This document shows, piece by piece, positions 1 through 7,722 of a DNA stretch of 64,000 nt. The position numbers and the translations under genes were made by a program. Below the pieces are notes generated by a model that was given only the letters and a program-made list of their open reading frames with translations, ran no database searches and was not told the origin of the DNA. The first letter of the stretch is position 1, and each line of letters starts with the position of its first letter. This stretch comes from Viridibacterium silvisoli (lineage in GTDB: Bacteria > Pseudomonadota > Gammaproteobacteria > Burkholderiales > Rhodocyclaceae), in the NCBI RefSeq assembly GCF_036017035.1, contig NZ_JAYXHS010000001.1, positions 1,302,001 to 1,366,000 of the forward strand. The letters are read 5' to 3'.

Positions 1-279
1 CTTCGCAACGAAGACCTGCCGTGTCGCTGGGGCGGGGAAGAGTTCCTCATCCTCATGCCGATGACCGATCTGTCGATGGCCATGCCACTCGCCGAGCGCC
101 TGCGCGAAGCCTTTGCCAGCGCGCCCATCGTCGTCAGCAATCTTTCGCTGGCGGTGACTGTCAGTGGCGGCGTCGCGCAGAAGCGCGACGACGAATCCCT
201 CAACGAATGCCTGGCTCGCGCCGACAAGGCGCTCTACGCCGCCAAGAACGGCGGCCGCAACCAGTTCCTTTCCGCCTGA
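1..279 (+). CDS. Diguanylate cyclase, C-terminal end of GGDEF domain (partial)
   Basis: The open frame enters from the left edge and ends at the TGA at 277-279. It reads RWGGEEF near the start (GGEEF codons at 31-45), the active-site loop that binds GTP in diguanylate cyclases making cyclic di-GMP. It closes with the typical family end, ADKALYAAKNGGRNQ. Only the last 92 residues are visible, so any N-terminal sensor domain lies outside the window. The catalytic loop is intact, so the enzyme is probably active; its output would be motility or biofilm control. The family assignment is firm, the input signal unknown. Confidence 0.95.
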   Translation, partial: LRNEDLPCRWGGEEFLILMPMTDLSMAMPLAERLREAFASAPIVVSNLSLAVTVSGGVAQKRDDESLNECLARADKALYAAKNGGRNQFLSA

Positions 280-324
280 GCGGGCGCCGCATGTCTGCGC
301 AGGGCGTGCTTCAGGTTGCGAGCC

Positions 325-984
325 TCACAGGCCCATCGTCGGGACGCTCTCCGGTACGTCCAGCCTCGCCTCGGTGGCGGCGAGCACATCGGCCACGCTG
401 ACGCCGGGCGCCGTTTCCAGTAGCCGCGCGCGGCCATCCGCGAAAGCGATGACCGCCATGTCGGTCACCACCAGATCGACGCGCCGCGCCGAGGTCAGCG
501 GCAGGCTGCATTCGCGCACGATCTTCGCCTTGCCCTTGGCGGTGTGCTGCATGGCCACGATGACGCGTTTCGCGCCTGTGACCAGATCCATCGCGCCACC
601 CATGCCGGGCACCATCTTGCCGGGGATGGTCCAGTTGGCGAGGCGGCCGGTTTCATCCACCTGCAGGCCGCCGAGCACCGTCATGTCGAGATGGCCGCCG
701 CGGATCAGCGCGAATGACATGGCGCTGTCGAAGGCGCAGGCGCCGGGCAAGGCGGACACCGGCTTGCCGCCTGCATCGGTGAGGAAGCGTTGCGCCATGC
801 CGGGCTCGGGCACCGGGCCCGTGCCGATCAGGCCGTTTTCCGACTGGAAGTAGACGTGCATGCCGGCCGGCACATGGTTGGCCACCAGGGTCGGAATGCC
901 GATGCCCAGATTGACGAGCATGCCGTCGCGCAGTTCATGGGCAATGCGGCGGGCGATGATTTCCTGTGCATCCATCTCGGTCAC
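325..984 (-). CDS. scoB: 3-oxoacid CoA-transferase subunit B
   Basis: This is the beta subunit of a heterodimeric CoA-transferase (ScoB/AtoA/PcaJ type) that moves CoA from succinyl-CoA or acetyl-CoA onto a 3-oxoacid such as acetoacetate. The SENGLIG segment carries the glutamate that forms the covalent acyl/CoA intermediate, and GIGIPT and GGHLD motifs match the family. Length of about 219 residues is normal. The longest frame begins at a GTG (982-984); an ATG three codons later (973-975) is equally possible. It follows subunit A by 9 bases, so the two form an operon. Which 3-oxoacid is used cannot be told from sequence. Confidence 0.93.
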   Translation of the reverse strand: MTEMDAQEIIARRIAHELRDGMLVNLGIGIPTLVANHVPAGMHVYFQSENGLIGTGPVPEPGMAQRFLTDAGGKPVSALPGACAFDSAMSFALIRGGHLDMTVLGGLQVDETGRLANWTIPGKMVPGMGGAMDLVTGAKRVIVAMQHTAKGKAKIVRECSLPLTSARRVDLVVTDMAVIAFADGRARLLETAPGVSVADVLAATEARLDVPESVPTMGL

Positions 985-993
985 CTGACTCTT

Positions 994-1641
994 TCAACCG
1001 TTGGCAATGAGGTAGTCGACCAGCACGCCCGGCGTGATCACATGGTCGGGCGAAATCACGCCGGTCGGCACGATGTTCTCGGCTTCGACGATGACCGTGT
1101 CGGCAGCCAGCGCGATGACCGGATTGAAGTTGCGTGCAGTGAGTGCGTACTGCAGGTTGCCAAGGTAGTCGGCGAGGAAGGCGCCAACCAGCGCGAAGTC
1201 GGCACGAATCGGCAGCTCCAGCAGGAAGTCGCGGCCGCCCACCTCGATCTTGCGCTTGCCTTCTTCCACCACCGTGCCGACACCGGTGGGCGTCAGCACG
1301 CCGCCGAGGCCGCTACCCCCGGCGCGGATGCGCTCGATCAGGGTGCCCTGTGGCACCAGTTCGCATTCGATGTCGCCGGCCAGCAGTTGCTGCTGCGTCT
1401 CCGGGTTGAGGCCGATGTGGCTCACCACCAGCTTGTGCACGAGGCGCGCCGTGATCAGCTTGCCGATGCCGTGGCCGGGCGAAGCCGAGTCATTGGCGAT
1501 CACCGTCAGGTCTTTCTTGCCCTGGCGCACGATCTCGTCGATCACGCGCTGCGGGCTGCCCACCGCCATGAAGCCACCGACCAGCAGCGAAGCGCCGTCC
1601 GGGATCATGCTCACGGCATTTTCGAGTGAGATCGTCTGCAT
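994..1641 (-). CDS. scoA: 3-oxoacid CoA-transferase subunit A
   Basis: This is the alpha subunit partner of the CoA-transferase. It shows the glycine-rich LLVGGF segment near the N-terminus, the ELVPQGTLIERIRAGG block and GGRDFLLELPI, all typical of ScoA/AtoD/PcaI. The chosen ATG (1639-1641) is preceded by AGGAGCAAGG, a good ribosome binding site. An upstream in-frame ATG at 1710 would add 23 residues without family support. It is the first gene of the scoAB operon and is transcribed away from the divergent racemase-family gene. Subunit length (215 aa) is normal. Confidence 0.92.
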   Translation of the reverse strand: MQTISLENAVSMIPDGASLLVGGFMAVGSPQRVIDEIVRQGKKDLTVIANDSASPGHGIGKLITARLVHKLVVSHIGLNPETQQQLLAGDIECELVPQGTLIERIRAGGSGLGGVLTPTGVGTVVEEGKRKIEVGGRDFLLELPIRADFALVGAFLADYLGNLQYALTARNFNPVIALAADTVIVEAENIVPTGVISPDHVITPGVLVDYLIANG

Positions 1642-1802
1642 CCTTGCTCCTGTCATGTGCGGCGCTATCCAGCCAAGTATAGATGCGCACTTGCCGTTCA
1701 AGACCGGCACGGTATTTCGGCCAGCCCATTCTGCCCGCGCAAGATGACAGTCGTGCCACGGGCGCTGGCCGATCCCCCGGGACGATCAATCTACCAATTC
1801 CT

Positions 1803-1818
1803 GTTTTGTATACAAAAC
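1803..1818. promoter_or_regulatory. Perfect 16-bp palindrome, GntR-type operator candidate
   Basis: GTTTTGTATACAAAAC is its own reverse complement. The TTGTATACAA core is the kind of dyad bound by FCD-subfamily GntR regulators. It lies between scoA and the racemase-family gene, within reach of either promoter. Confidence 0.6.
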
Positions 1819-1937
1819 ATGAGGTTTTCTCGACGGGTCAGCTGCCCTGGTACGCGTCCATGCCCTGCTTCAACGCCTGTTCTGGCTGGGTTTGGTGCGT
1901 TTGTGGTGCGCCTGTTGTGTGCTTTTGGTGCGACATC

Positions 1938-1946
1938 TTGTACACA
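1938..1946. promoter_or_regulatory. Weaker GntR-type half-matching site
   Basis: TTGTACACA resembles the TTGTATACAA core of the palindrome at 1803 with two changes. It is reported as a possible auxiliary site only because three better sites flank it. Confidence 0.3.
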
Positions 1947-2004
1947 TCCGGGCGCGCAGTGCCTGCCGCTGCCCCGCGAGCCGCGCCGGGCGGGCATTGC
2001 GCGG

Positions 2005-2018
2005 TTTTGCATACAAAG
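2005..2018. promoter_or_regulatory. GntR-type operator candidate
   Basis: TTTTGCATACAAAG differs from the palindrome at 1803 by one base in the core. It lies about 60 bases before the ATG at 2075, where it would overlap the promoter of the racemase-family gene. Confidence 0.5.
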
Positions 2019-2028
2019 TGGCACATCG

Positions 2029-2039
2029 TTTGCATACAT
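2029..2039. promoter_or_regulatory. GntR-type operator candidate, second of a pair
   Basis: TTTGCATACAT is centred 23 bases, about two helical turns, after the site at 2005. The spacing would place two dimers on the same face of the DNA. Confidence 0.45.
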
Positions 2040-2074
2040 CGAATCAGTCCAACCTAATCTGTTGCAAGCGAACC

Positions 2075-2842
2075 ATGCGCCGTCTGTTGATCATCAATCC
2101 GAACACCTCCACGTCCGTGACGCGGCTCCTGCAAACGCGCGTGCAGGCGCTGCTGGGCGACGAGGTTCGCGTGTGTACCGCGACGGCGCGCTTCGGTGCG
2201 CCTTACATCGCTTGCGAGGCAAGCTATGCCGTGGCCGCGCACGCCACGCTGGATGCCTGGGCCAGCTGGCTCGCCCAGGCTGCGGAAGAGGAGGCGCCCG
2301 ACGCCGTCATGCTCGGTTGTTTTGGAGACCCCGGCCTCGAAGCCCTGCGTGAAGGCTCACCGGTTCCCGTCAGCAGTCTCGCCGAGGCGGCTTTCGAGGA
2401 AGCCACGCGTCACGGGCGCTTTGCCATCGTGACGGGCGGCGAACGCTGGAAGCCCATGCTGCAGCGACTCGCCAGCGGCCTTGGCTACACGCATCTGGCC
2501 GGCATCCAGACCGTGCAACCCAGCGGCGCCCAGCTCGCAGCCGACCCCGAATGGGCGCGCAGGTTGTTGCTGGATGCGTGCCGCAAGGCCGCGCGCGACT
2601 TCTCGGCCAGTGCCGTGATCCTCGGCGGGGCGGGGCTGGCCGGTGTCGCCGCTACCTTGCAGGACGAACTCGATTTTCCACTCATTGACAGCGTCGATGC
2701 AGGCGTCAGCCATATCGTGGGTCTCGCGCGCCGCCATGCTGAGCAGAGCGCCGGCCGCCCCTTGCGCAAACCCGGCTTCGATCTGCCCTGGTCCGGCGTC
2801 TCGCCGGAGCTCGCGCGGCTCGGTACGGGAGAGCAATCATGA
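2075..2842 (+). CDS. Asp/Glu/hydantoin racemase family protein, second cysteine missing
   Basis: The N-terminus (RRLLIINPNTSTSVT) and the GCFGDPG motif place this 255-residue protein in the Asp/Glu/hydantoin racemase family, which includes hydantoin and allantoin racemases. Family racemases use two cysteines, one in GC(F/S)DPG and one in a LGCAGM motif. Here the second position reads ILGGAGLAG, so a glycine replaces the cysteine. One-cysteine relatives such as arylmalonate decarboxylase exist, but those keep the other cysteine. The true reaction is therefore uncertain. It is followed by a binding-protein gene and a GntR regulator. The ATG at 2075 was chosen because the family start MRRLL begins there. 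Confidence 0.85.
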   Translation: MRRLLIINPNTSTSVTRLLQTRVQALLGDEVRVCTATARFGAPYIACEASYAVAAHATLDAWASWLAQAAEEEAPDAVMLGCFGDPGLEALREGSPVPVSSLAEAAFEEATRHGRFAIVTGGERWKPMLQRLASGLGYTHLAGIQTVQPSGAQLAADPEWARRLLLDACRKAARDFSASAVILGGAGLAGVAATLQDELDFPLIDSVDAGVSHIVGLARRHAEQSAGRPLRKPGFDLPWSGVSPELARLGTGEQS

Positions 2843-2960
2843 ACCCGGTTTTTCCGATAAATGCGTTCGTCATGCGCGCAAGTACAAGTCATGCAATCCG
2901 GCAGGCAAGCCTGCCTCCACTCACCCGTTCTGTCCCAACTCTCTGACAAGGTAGCTCATC

Positions 2961-3749
2961 ATGAACACTCGTATCGCCCTCGCCGCAATCATCTCTGCTG
3001 TCTCTCTCGTCGCCACCAGTAGTGCCTATGCCCAGGCTGCGCTCGACACCATCACCAAGTCGAAGAAGGTGCGCATCGCCATCCCGACCGACTACCCGCC
3101 CTATGGCACGATCGGTACCGACCTGAAGCCGCAAGGCCTCGACATCGACTTCGCCAACTACATCGGCAGCAAGCTGGGTGCGACGGTCGAGCTGGTACCC
3201 GTGACGGCTGCCAACCGCATTGCCTACCTGCAGAGCGGCAAGGCTGACGTGGTCGTGTCCACGCTGGGCAAGACGCCTGAGCGTGAAAAGGTGATCGACT
3301 ACACCTATTCCTACTCGCCGTTCTTCATCGCCATCTTCGCCAAGAAAGACGTGACCATCAAAAGCTTCGCCGACCTCGCCGGCAAGACCGTTGCGACCAC
3401 GCGTGGTGCAACCGCCGACGCCGAGCTGAGCAAGGTGATGCCGGCCAATACCGAAGTGAAGCGTTTTGAAGATCACGTCGGCGCGTCGTCCGCCTTCCTC
3501 TCCGGCCAGACGCAGGTCATTGCCACCAGTGCGCCGGAAATGGCGACCGTCATCCAGCGTAATCCGCAGGCCAACATCGAGATGAAGCTCGTGCTCAAGA
3601 ACAGCCCGAACTACATCGGCGTCAACAAGGGCGAAGAGAAGCTGCGCGCGCGCATCAACGAGATCATTGCCGAAGCCAAGACCAACGGCGAGATCGATCG
3701 TCTGGCGAAGAAGTGGCTCGGCCGCGAAGCGGGTGAGTTGCCGCTCTGA
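2961..3749 (+). CDS. Periplasmic amino-acid-type ABC transporter binding protein (SBP family 3)
   Basis: The protein has a clear signal peptide (cleavage likely after SAYAQA). The mature part is of the bacterial family 3 solute-binding type: VRIAIPTDYPPYG, GLDIDFANYIG, GKADVVVSTLGKTPEREKVIDYT and a C-terminal KKWLG. It should bind an amino acid or a related small acid in the periplasm. No permease or ATPase gene lies nearby, so it must use a transporter encoded elsewhere. Its position between a racemase-family gene and a GntR regulator suggests the same substrate class. A ribosome binding site (AAGGTAG) precedes the ATG. Confidence 0.9.
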   Translation: MNTRIALAAIISAVSLVATSSAYAQAALDTITKSKKVRIAIPTDYPPYGTIGTDLKPQGLDIDFANYIGSKLGATVELVPVTAANRIAYLQSGKADVVVSTLGKTPEREKVIDYTYSYSPFFIAIFAKKDVTIKSFADLAGKTVATTRGATADAELSKVMPANTEVKRFEDHVGASSAFLSGQTQVIATSAPEMATVIQRNPQANIEMKLVLKNSPNYIGVNKGEEKLRARINEIIAEAKTNGEIDRLAKKWLGREAGELPL

Positions 3750-3803
3750 GCGTCTGCGTGCGATCTCTTGAAATCAGCTCAAACGGGCCACTCAGGAGAA
3801 GCG

Positions 3804-3831
3804 CGTCATCCCGGCCTTCGCCGGGATGACG
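3804..3831. repeat. REP-like palindrome (CGTCATCCCGGC type)
   Basis: A perfect 12-base inverted repeat, CGTCATCCCGGC with a CTTC loop. It belongs to the same family as the paired elements at 9189, 20537 and 21715. It sits just after the binding-protein gene and could also act as a transcript end, though no T-run follows. Confidence 0.8.
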
Positions 3832-3921
3832 GCGTGTTTCAAAGATCGTGGCTACCCGACAACATGCACCGGGCAGGCTTCGACGATGCCCCGTAACCCC
3901 CGCAAGGGCTGATAATTGCGC

Positions 3922-4650
3922 ATGCCCAGAATCCGCAAGACTGACAACACGCCTGAAGAGACAACGCCGGTGATGGCCGCCGACCGCGTCTACGAGGCCA
4001 TCTATGCCGCCGTGCTGGACCATCGCCTCGCGCCTGGCTCGCGTCTGCGCGAGGAAGAGCTGGCCAGCACTTTCGCCGTGTCGCGCACCTTGGTCCGCCA
4101 GGCCCTGCACCGTCTCGCGCAGGATGGCGTCATCGTCCTGCGCCCCAATCGCGGTGCGCAGGTGCCCGAGCCCACGCGCCGCGATGGCGAGCACGTCTTC
4201 GATGCACGCCGCGTGATCGAATGCGAAGTCGTGCGTCGCATCGCCGGCAAGCTCAGCGCCGAGCAGATGAGCGAGCTGCGCGGCCTCGTCGCAGCGGAAG
4301 ACCGTGCCGTGCATTCGGGCAACCGGCAGGAGGCGATCCGCCTCTCCGGCGAATTTCACCTGCGTCTGGCACAGATGAGTGGCAACCCGATCTTCGTGCG
4401 CGTGCTCGACGAACTCCTGCCCACCACCTCATTGCTCATGGCGCTCTACAAGGCGCCGGGCGAGGCCATGTGCGTGGCCCATAGCCACGGCCTGTTGCTG
4501 CAGACGCTCGAAGAAGGTCCCGGCGCAGCGGCTGCCACCGAGATGCGCCGTCACCTCAACGAGATCGAACAGTCGCTCTCCCAGCCCGTGACCAAGGCAG
4601 CGCTGTCGCTCGACGAAATCTTCAAGGGTCCGAGCAAGAGCGCGGTCTGA
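3922..4650 (+). CDS. GntR family transcriptional regulator with FCD domain
   Basis: The protein has an N-terminal winged helix (about residues 20-85: GSRLREEELASTFAVSRTLVRQAL, then DGVIVLRPNRGAQV) and an all-helical FCD ligand-binding domain to the C-terminus. The FCD domain keeps the histidines typical of its metal/ligand site (EFHLRLAQMSGN and AHSHGLLL). A TTG two codons upstream is also in frame, but the ATG at 3922 is more likely. Its recognition sequence is probably the GTATAC-type dyads at 1803-2039, so it is predicted to control the racemase/binding-protein genes in response to their substrate. Confidence 0.9.
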   Translation: MPRIRKTDNTPEETTPVMAADRVYEAIYAAVLDHRLAPGSRLREEELASTFAVSRTLVRQALHRLAQDGVIVLRPNRGAQVPEPTRRDGEHVFDARRVIECEVVRRIAGKLSAEQMSELRGLVAAEDRAVHSGNRQEAIRLSGEFHLRLAQMSGNPIFVRVLDELLPTTSLLMALYKAPGEAMCVAHSHGLLLQTLEEGPGAAAATEMRRHLNEIEQSLSQPVTKAALSLDEIFKGPSKSAV

Positions 4651-4879
4651 CGCGATGCTCTCGTGGTCTTGAGTGAGGTGCCACGCGGCTGCCATCACTC
4701 GAGCTGCGCATTCTCCACACCATGACTGGCTCCTCACCCGAAGGGGCATGGCTCCACGTACGCACTGCACTGGCCCACTCGGGCGATGTTGCATAAGCTG
4801 CGCATCGGCACAGTGCTGTCATGCAGGCGCTGGCGGCAAGACGCTCCGCGCTATGGGCAACGGCGATGCGGAGAGAGTC

Positions 4880-6424
4880 ATGAAAGCAGGGTGGGCAGGT
4901 GTAGCAGGTGTATTGGGCGTGCTGGTGTTGTGCGCCTGTAGCGGCGGTAGCGGGGCGGGCAGCGCCACGGCCGGGACGGCGGTGGCGAGCAATGCGGCGG
5001 GGTCGTCTTCAAGTGCGGCGTCGTCCGTGAGTGCCAGTCTCACGCCGCAGGCGACTGCGGTGGGCAAGCTCATCGGCAGCCCGGTCACGGCGAGCATCGG
5101 CGCGAGCGGCGGTACGCTGGCTTCCAGCGATGGCGCGATCAGCCTCAGCGTGCCAGCCGGTGCTTTCGACCGCACGGTGAGTCTGAGCATCCGCGAGATC
5201 ACCAATGAAGCACATGGTGCAGCGGGCCGCGCCTGGCGCATCACGCCGGAAGGGCTGCACAGTGCTGTGCCGATGACGCTCACTTTCAGATACAGCGACG
5301 ACGACCTGCGCGACACCAGCGCTGGCGCGCTGAGCATCGCGTATCAGGACGATCAGCAGGTGTGGCACGTCTACAACACGCCCCAACGCAATGCCGTGAC
5401 GAAGACGCTCAGCGTCAGCACCACACACTTCAGCGACTGGTCCGTCATCACCGGCGCCCGCCTGCTGCCGATGACCGGCATGCTCAAGGTTGGCGAGTCC
5501 TTGAACCTGCGCGTCAGGTATTGCCACTACAGCTTTGGCGAGGACGGCAGCATGTCGCGGGTCGTCGATTGCGACCAGAACGCGAGCGTCAATCAGAGCC
5601 TGCACAACTGGTCCGCCACTGCAGGCAGCGTGACACCGGCCAGCGATCGCACGCAGGGCTCGGCCGTCTACACCGCGCCGGCGAGCAAGCCTGCACGCAA
5701 TCCGGTCGCGGTCTCCGTCGCGTACACCCCGCCCCTCTCCAGCGCGCAGGAAATCCTCGTCAGCAATATCGAGATCTCCGACAGCACTGTCGAAGACACG
5801 GCCTGCGCCTGGATGCGCACCGCTGCGCGGCTCGACGCCGAGGCCTACTTCACCGAGTACGGCTTCAACGGCTCGACGCCTGATGAGACCGTCAAGGTGC
5901 GCCAGTCCGGTCACCTGCATGGCACCCTCGTGTCGCGCCAGCAACTGCCTGGCTGGGGAATGTGGACCACCGACAGCGTGACGGGTGACGCCGTGCTCGA
6001 CGACTCGCTCTACACCCCCGGCAACGGCTACACGCTCACTGCCAAAGGCAACGTGCTCTATCCCGGTCCGGACGCGGTGAACGAGCACCTCAGCAGCATT
6101 GCGCTCTACCTCGACTACACCAGCTGCAGGTACACCCTCGGCTACAACGTGAATGTCATGGCGACCTTCCACTCCGACGGCTACGGGCCAGACGAAACCC
6201 GCCCCGCAAACGTCGGCCAGCTACGCTTCACCCAGGTGCCAATGTCGAGCGCACAGGGCGCTGCGCAACGCATCAAGGCTGCCATCGATGTACAGGCGCG
6301 CAGTGACGACTCGACCAGCGACGCCTACCTGCCGGGCGGCTTGCTCGACAGCAGCATGAAAGCGGCGCATGCCGACAGGATGGGCTGGACCACGGGCGTG
6401 TGGACCGTCAGGAAAGCGCAGTGA
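4880..6424 (+). CDS. Putative lipoprotein with ZU5-like domain
   Basis: The ATG at 4880 is preceded by GGAGAGAG. It opens a hydrophobic leader ending in a lipobox-like LCAC, so the protein is probably lipid-anchored, followed by a low-complexity Gly/Ala/Ser stretch. Residues about 65-190 (GASGGTLASSDGAISLSVPAGAF to HFSDWSVI) look like a ZU5-type beta domain, as in surface or autoproteolytic proteins. The remaining 300 residues, with several cysteines, match nothing I recognise. No partner gene is evident. An in-frame ATG at 4853 is an alternative start. Its function is unknown; an envelope role is inferred from the leader. Confidence 0.75.
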   Translation: MKAGWAGVAGVLGVLVLCACSGGSGAGSATAGTAVASNAAGSSSSAASSVSASLTPQATAVGKLIGSPVTASIGASGGTLASSDGAISLSVPAGAFDRTVSLSIREITNEAHGAAGRAWRITPEGLHSAVPMTLTFRYSDDDLRDTSAGALSIAYQDDQQVWHVYNTPQRNAVTKTLSVSTTHFSDWSVITGARLLPMTGMLKVGESLNLRVRYCHYSFGEDGSMSRVVDCDQNASVNQSLHNWSATAGSVTPASDRTQGSAVYTAPASKPARNPVAVSVAYTPPLSSAQEILVSNIEISDSTVEDTACAWMRTAARLDAEAYFTEYGFNGSTPDETVKVRQSGHLHGTLVSRQQLPGWGMWTTDSVTGDAVLDDSLYTPGNGYTLTAKGNVLYPGPDAVNEHLSSIALYLDYTSCRYTLGYNVNVMATFHSDGYGPDETRPANVGQLRFTQVPMSSAQGAAQRIKAAIDVQARSDDSTSDAYLPGGLLDSSMKAAHADRMGWTTGVWTVRKAQ

Positions 6425-6460
6425 CGCAACAAATGCGCCGGCAACGTTCCGAGCCCGTGC

Positions 6461-7573
6461 CTAAATATCGAGGTCCACCCAAACGGCCGCATGATCGGAT
6501 GCCGCTTCTACCGGCTTTGTGACCTCGGCAAATACGTCCCACCGCTTTGGTCTGACGCCAGGCCACAGCCCTTTCCGGAGTACGCCGCCGGCTGTCACCT
6601 TCTCGAACAGTTCGGGAGAGAGCAGCAGATAGTCGATCTTGTTCGCTGCGGTACAGGAGCCAAACGTGCCGGGAAATCCACCATCGTCAAAAGATGGGTG
6701 TTCAAACGCGTCGCGTAAATCCGTGCCCTTGAGGAGCGGATCCAGGGCCTGGCTGTCGGGGGTGTCGTTAAAGTCACCGACAATCGCGATATGTTTCTCG
6801 CCCTGACCGCGAAGCTCTTCGTAAATTGCTTTCACGCGCTCGGCTTGCAGACGACGGCGAGCGCTTGACGCTGCCGGTGTTCCGAACCCCTTGCTCTTGA
6901 GATGGTTTACCAACAAGAGGAAGCGCTCCCGGGAGGGCAGCAGGAGCTCAAACTCGGGACAGTCACGCGAAAAAATCAGCTGCCCATTCGTGCCGCGATC
7001 ATCAACGTGGCTTCGCATCTGCCCGATAGACACGCTCTCGCGAGTCATCAGACCGACGTCAATACCGCGCGAATCGTTGCCATCTATCAACATGACATGC
7101 GCAAATGGAATGCCCCCCAGGCCGCCGACGATACCCGTGTTGAATGCTGACAAGGCGGGACGGCTCTCCGCTTCGACCACGGCGAGTACGTCAGCCTGCA
7201 GATCCATCATGACGCGGGCGGTATTGCGCATGGCCTCTTCGTCTACCGGGGCCTGTATCAGATCCAGTGAGCCGACCCAGTCCGTGCGGCCGCTGGCAAC
7301 GATCTGTAGCCCGCCAGTCCTCGGCCGTTTGACCAAGCCTCCCCTGTTCTGCCGAAGAATGACAAACGGGCCTTCGTCAGATTTCTCCAACCCGAGCTCA
7401 ATCATGAGATTAATCATGCGCTGCTTAAGGGTGTCGCTATAGTCATCTTCAGCAAGAAGCTCATTCAGCTTTGCAAATTTCTCCAGAACCGGTTTTCCTT
7501 CCGACCGCGATTCCAGATTCATCGCCTTTGCGCGATTGAAGAGATTCTCGACATTAAAACTGGCAAGACGCAT
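6461..7573 (-). CDS. Endonuclease/exonuclease/phosphatase (EEP) family protein
   Basis: The 370-residue protein carries the ordered EEP motifs: RLASFNVENLF at the N-terminus, AVVEAES (metal-binding Glu), VGDFNDTPDS (catalytic Asp/Asn), KIDYLLLS and SDHAAVW (catalytic Asp-His). The fold covers DNases, sphingomyelinases and inositol phosphatases, and the substrate cannot be chosen from sequence. No signal peptide is seen, so it is probably cytoplasmic. The ATG at 7573 has an AAGGAG site 6 bases upstream; the longer frame to 7621 lacks support. It converges with the lipoprotein gene. Confidence 0.88.
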   Translation of the reverse strand: MRLASFNVENLFNRAKAMNLESRSEGKPVLEKFAKLNELLAEDDYSDTLKQRMINLMIELGLEKSDEGPFVILRQNRGGLVKRPRTGGLQIVASGRTDWVGSLDLIQAPVDEEAMRNTARVMMDLQADVLAVVEAESRPALSAFNTGIVGGLGGIPFAHVMLIDGNDSRGIDVGLMTRESVSIGQMRSHVDDRGTNGQLIFSRDCPEFELLLPSRERFLLLVNHLKSKGFGTPAASSARRRLQAERVKAIYEELRGQGEKHIAIVGDFNDTPDSQALDPLLKGTDLRDAFEHPSFDDGGFPGTFGSCTAANKIDYLLLSPELFEKVTAGGVLRKGLWPGVRPKRWDVFAEVTKPVEAASDHAAVWVDLDI

Positions 7574-7722
7574 GGTGATCTCCTTGGTTGATCGACCCAG
7601 TATTCCGCGCGTTTGTGTCAATAAAATGACGAATGGATCAGCGAATGCTCCGAATCAGACCGCCTTGAAGCGATACGGACTGCAGGTCAGAACGCGGTAG
7701 CGGGAGATCGATCCCTTCTTGC

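Larger units (their letters stand above)
1642..2074. promoter_or_regulatory. Divergent intergenic region with operator candidates
   Basis: These 433 bases separate scoAB from the racemase-family gene. No convincing gene was found. The stretch is notable for four dyads of the GTATAC/GCATAC type (separate entries), of the kind recognised by FCD-type GntR regulators. One such regulator is encoded nearby at 3922. Confidence 0.6.

Noticed and set aside
5009..6172. A 387-residue minus-strand open frame opposite the lipoprotein gene
   Set aside because: No start signal or domain, and the plus-strand gene has a ribosome site and lipoprotein leader.
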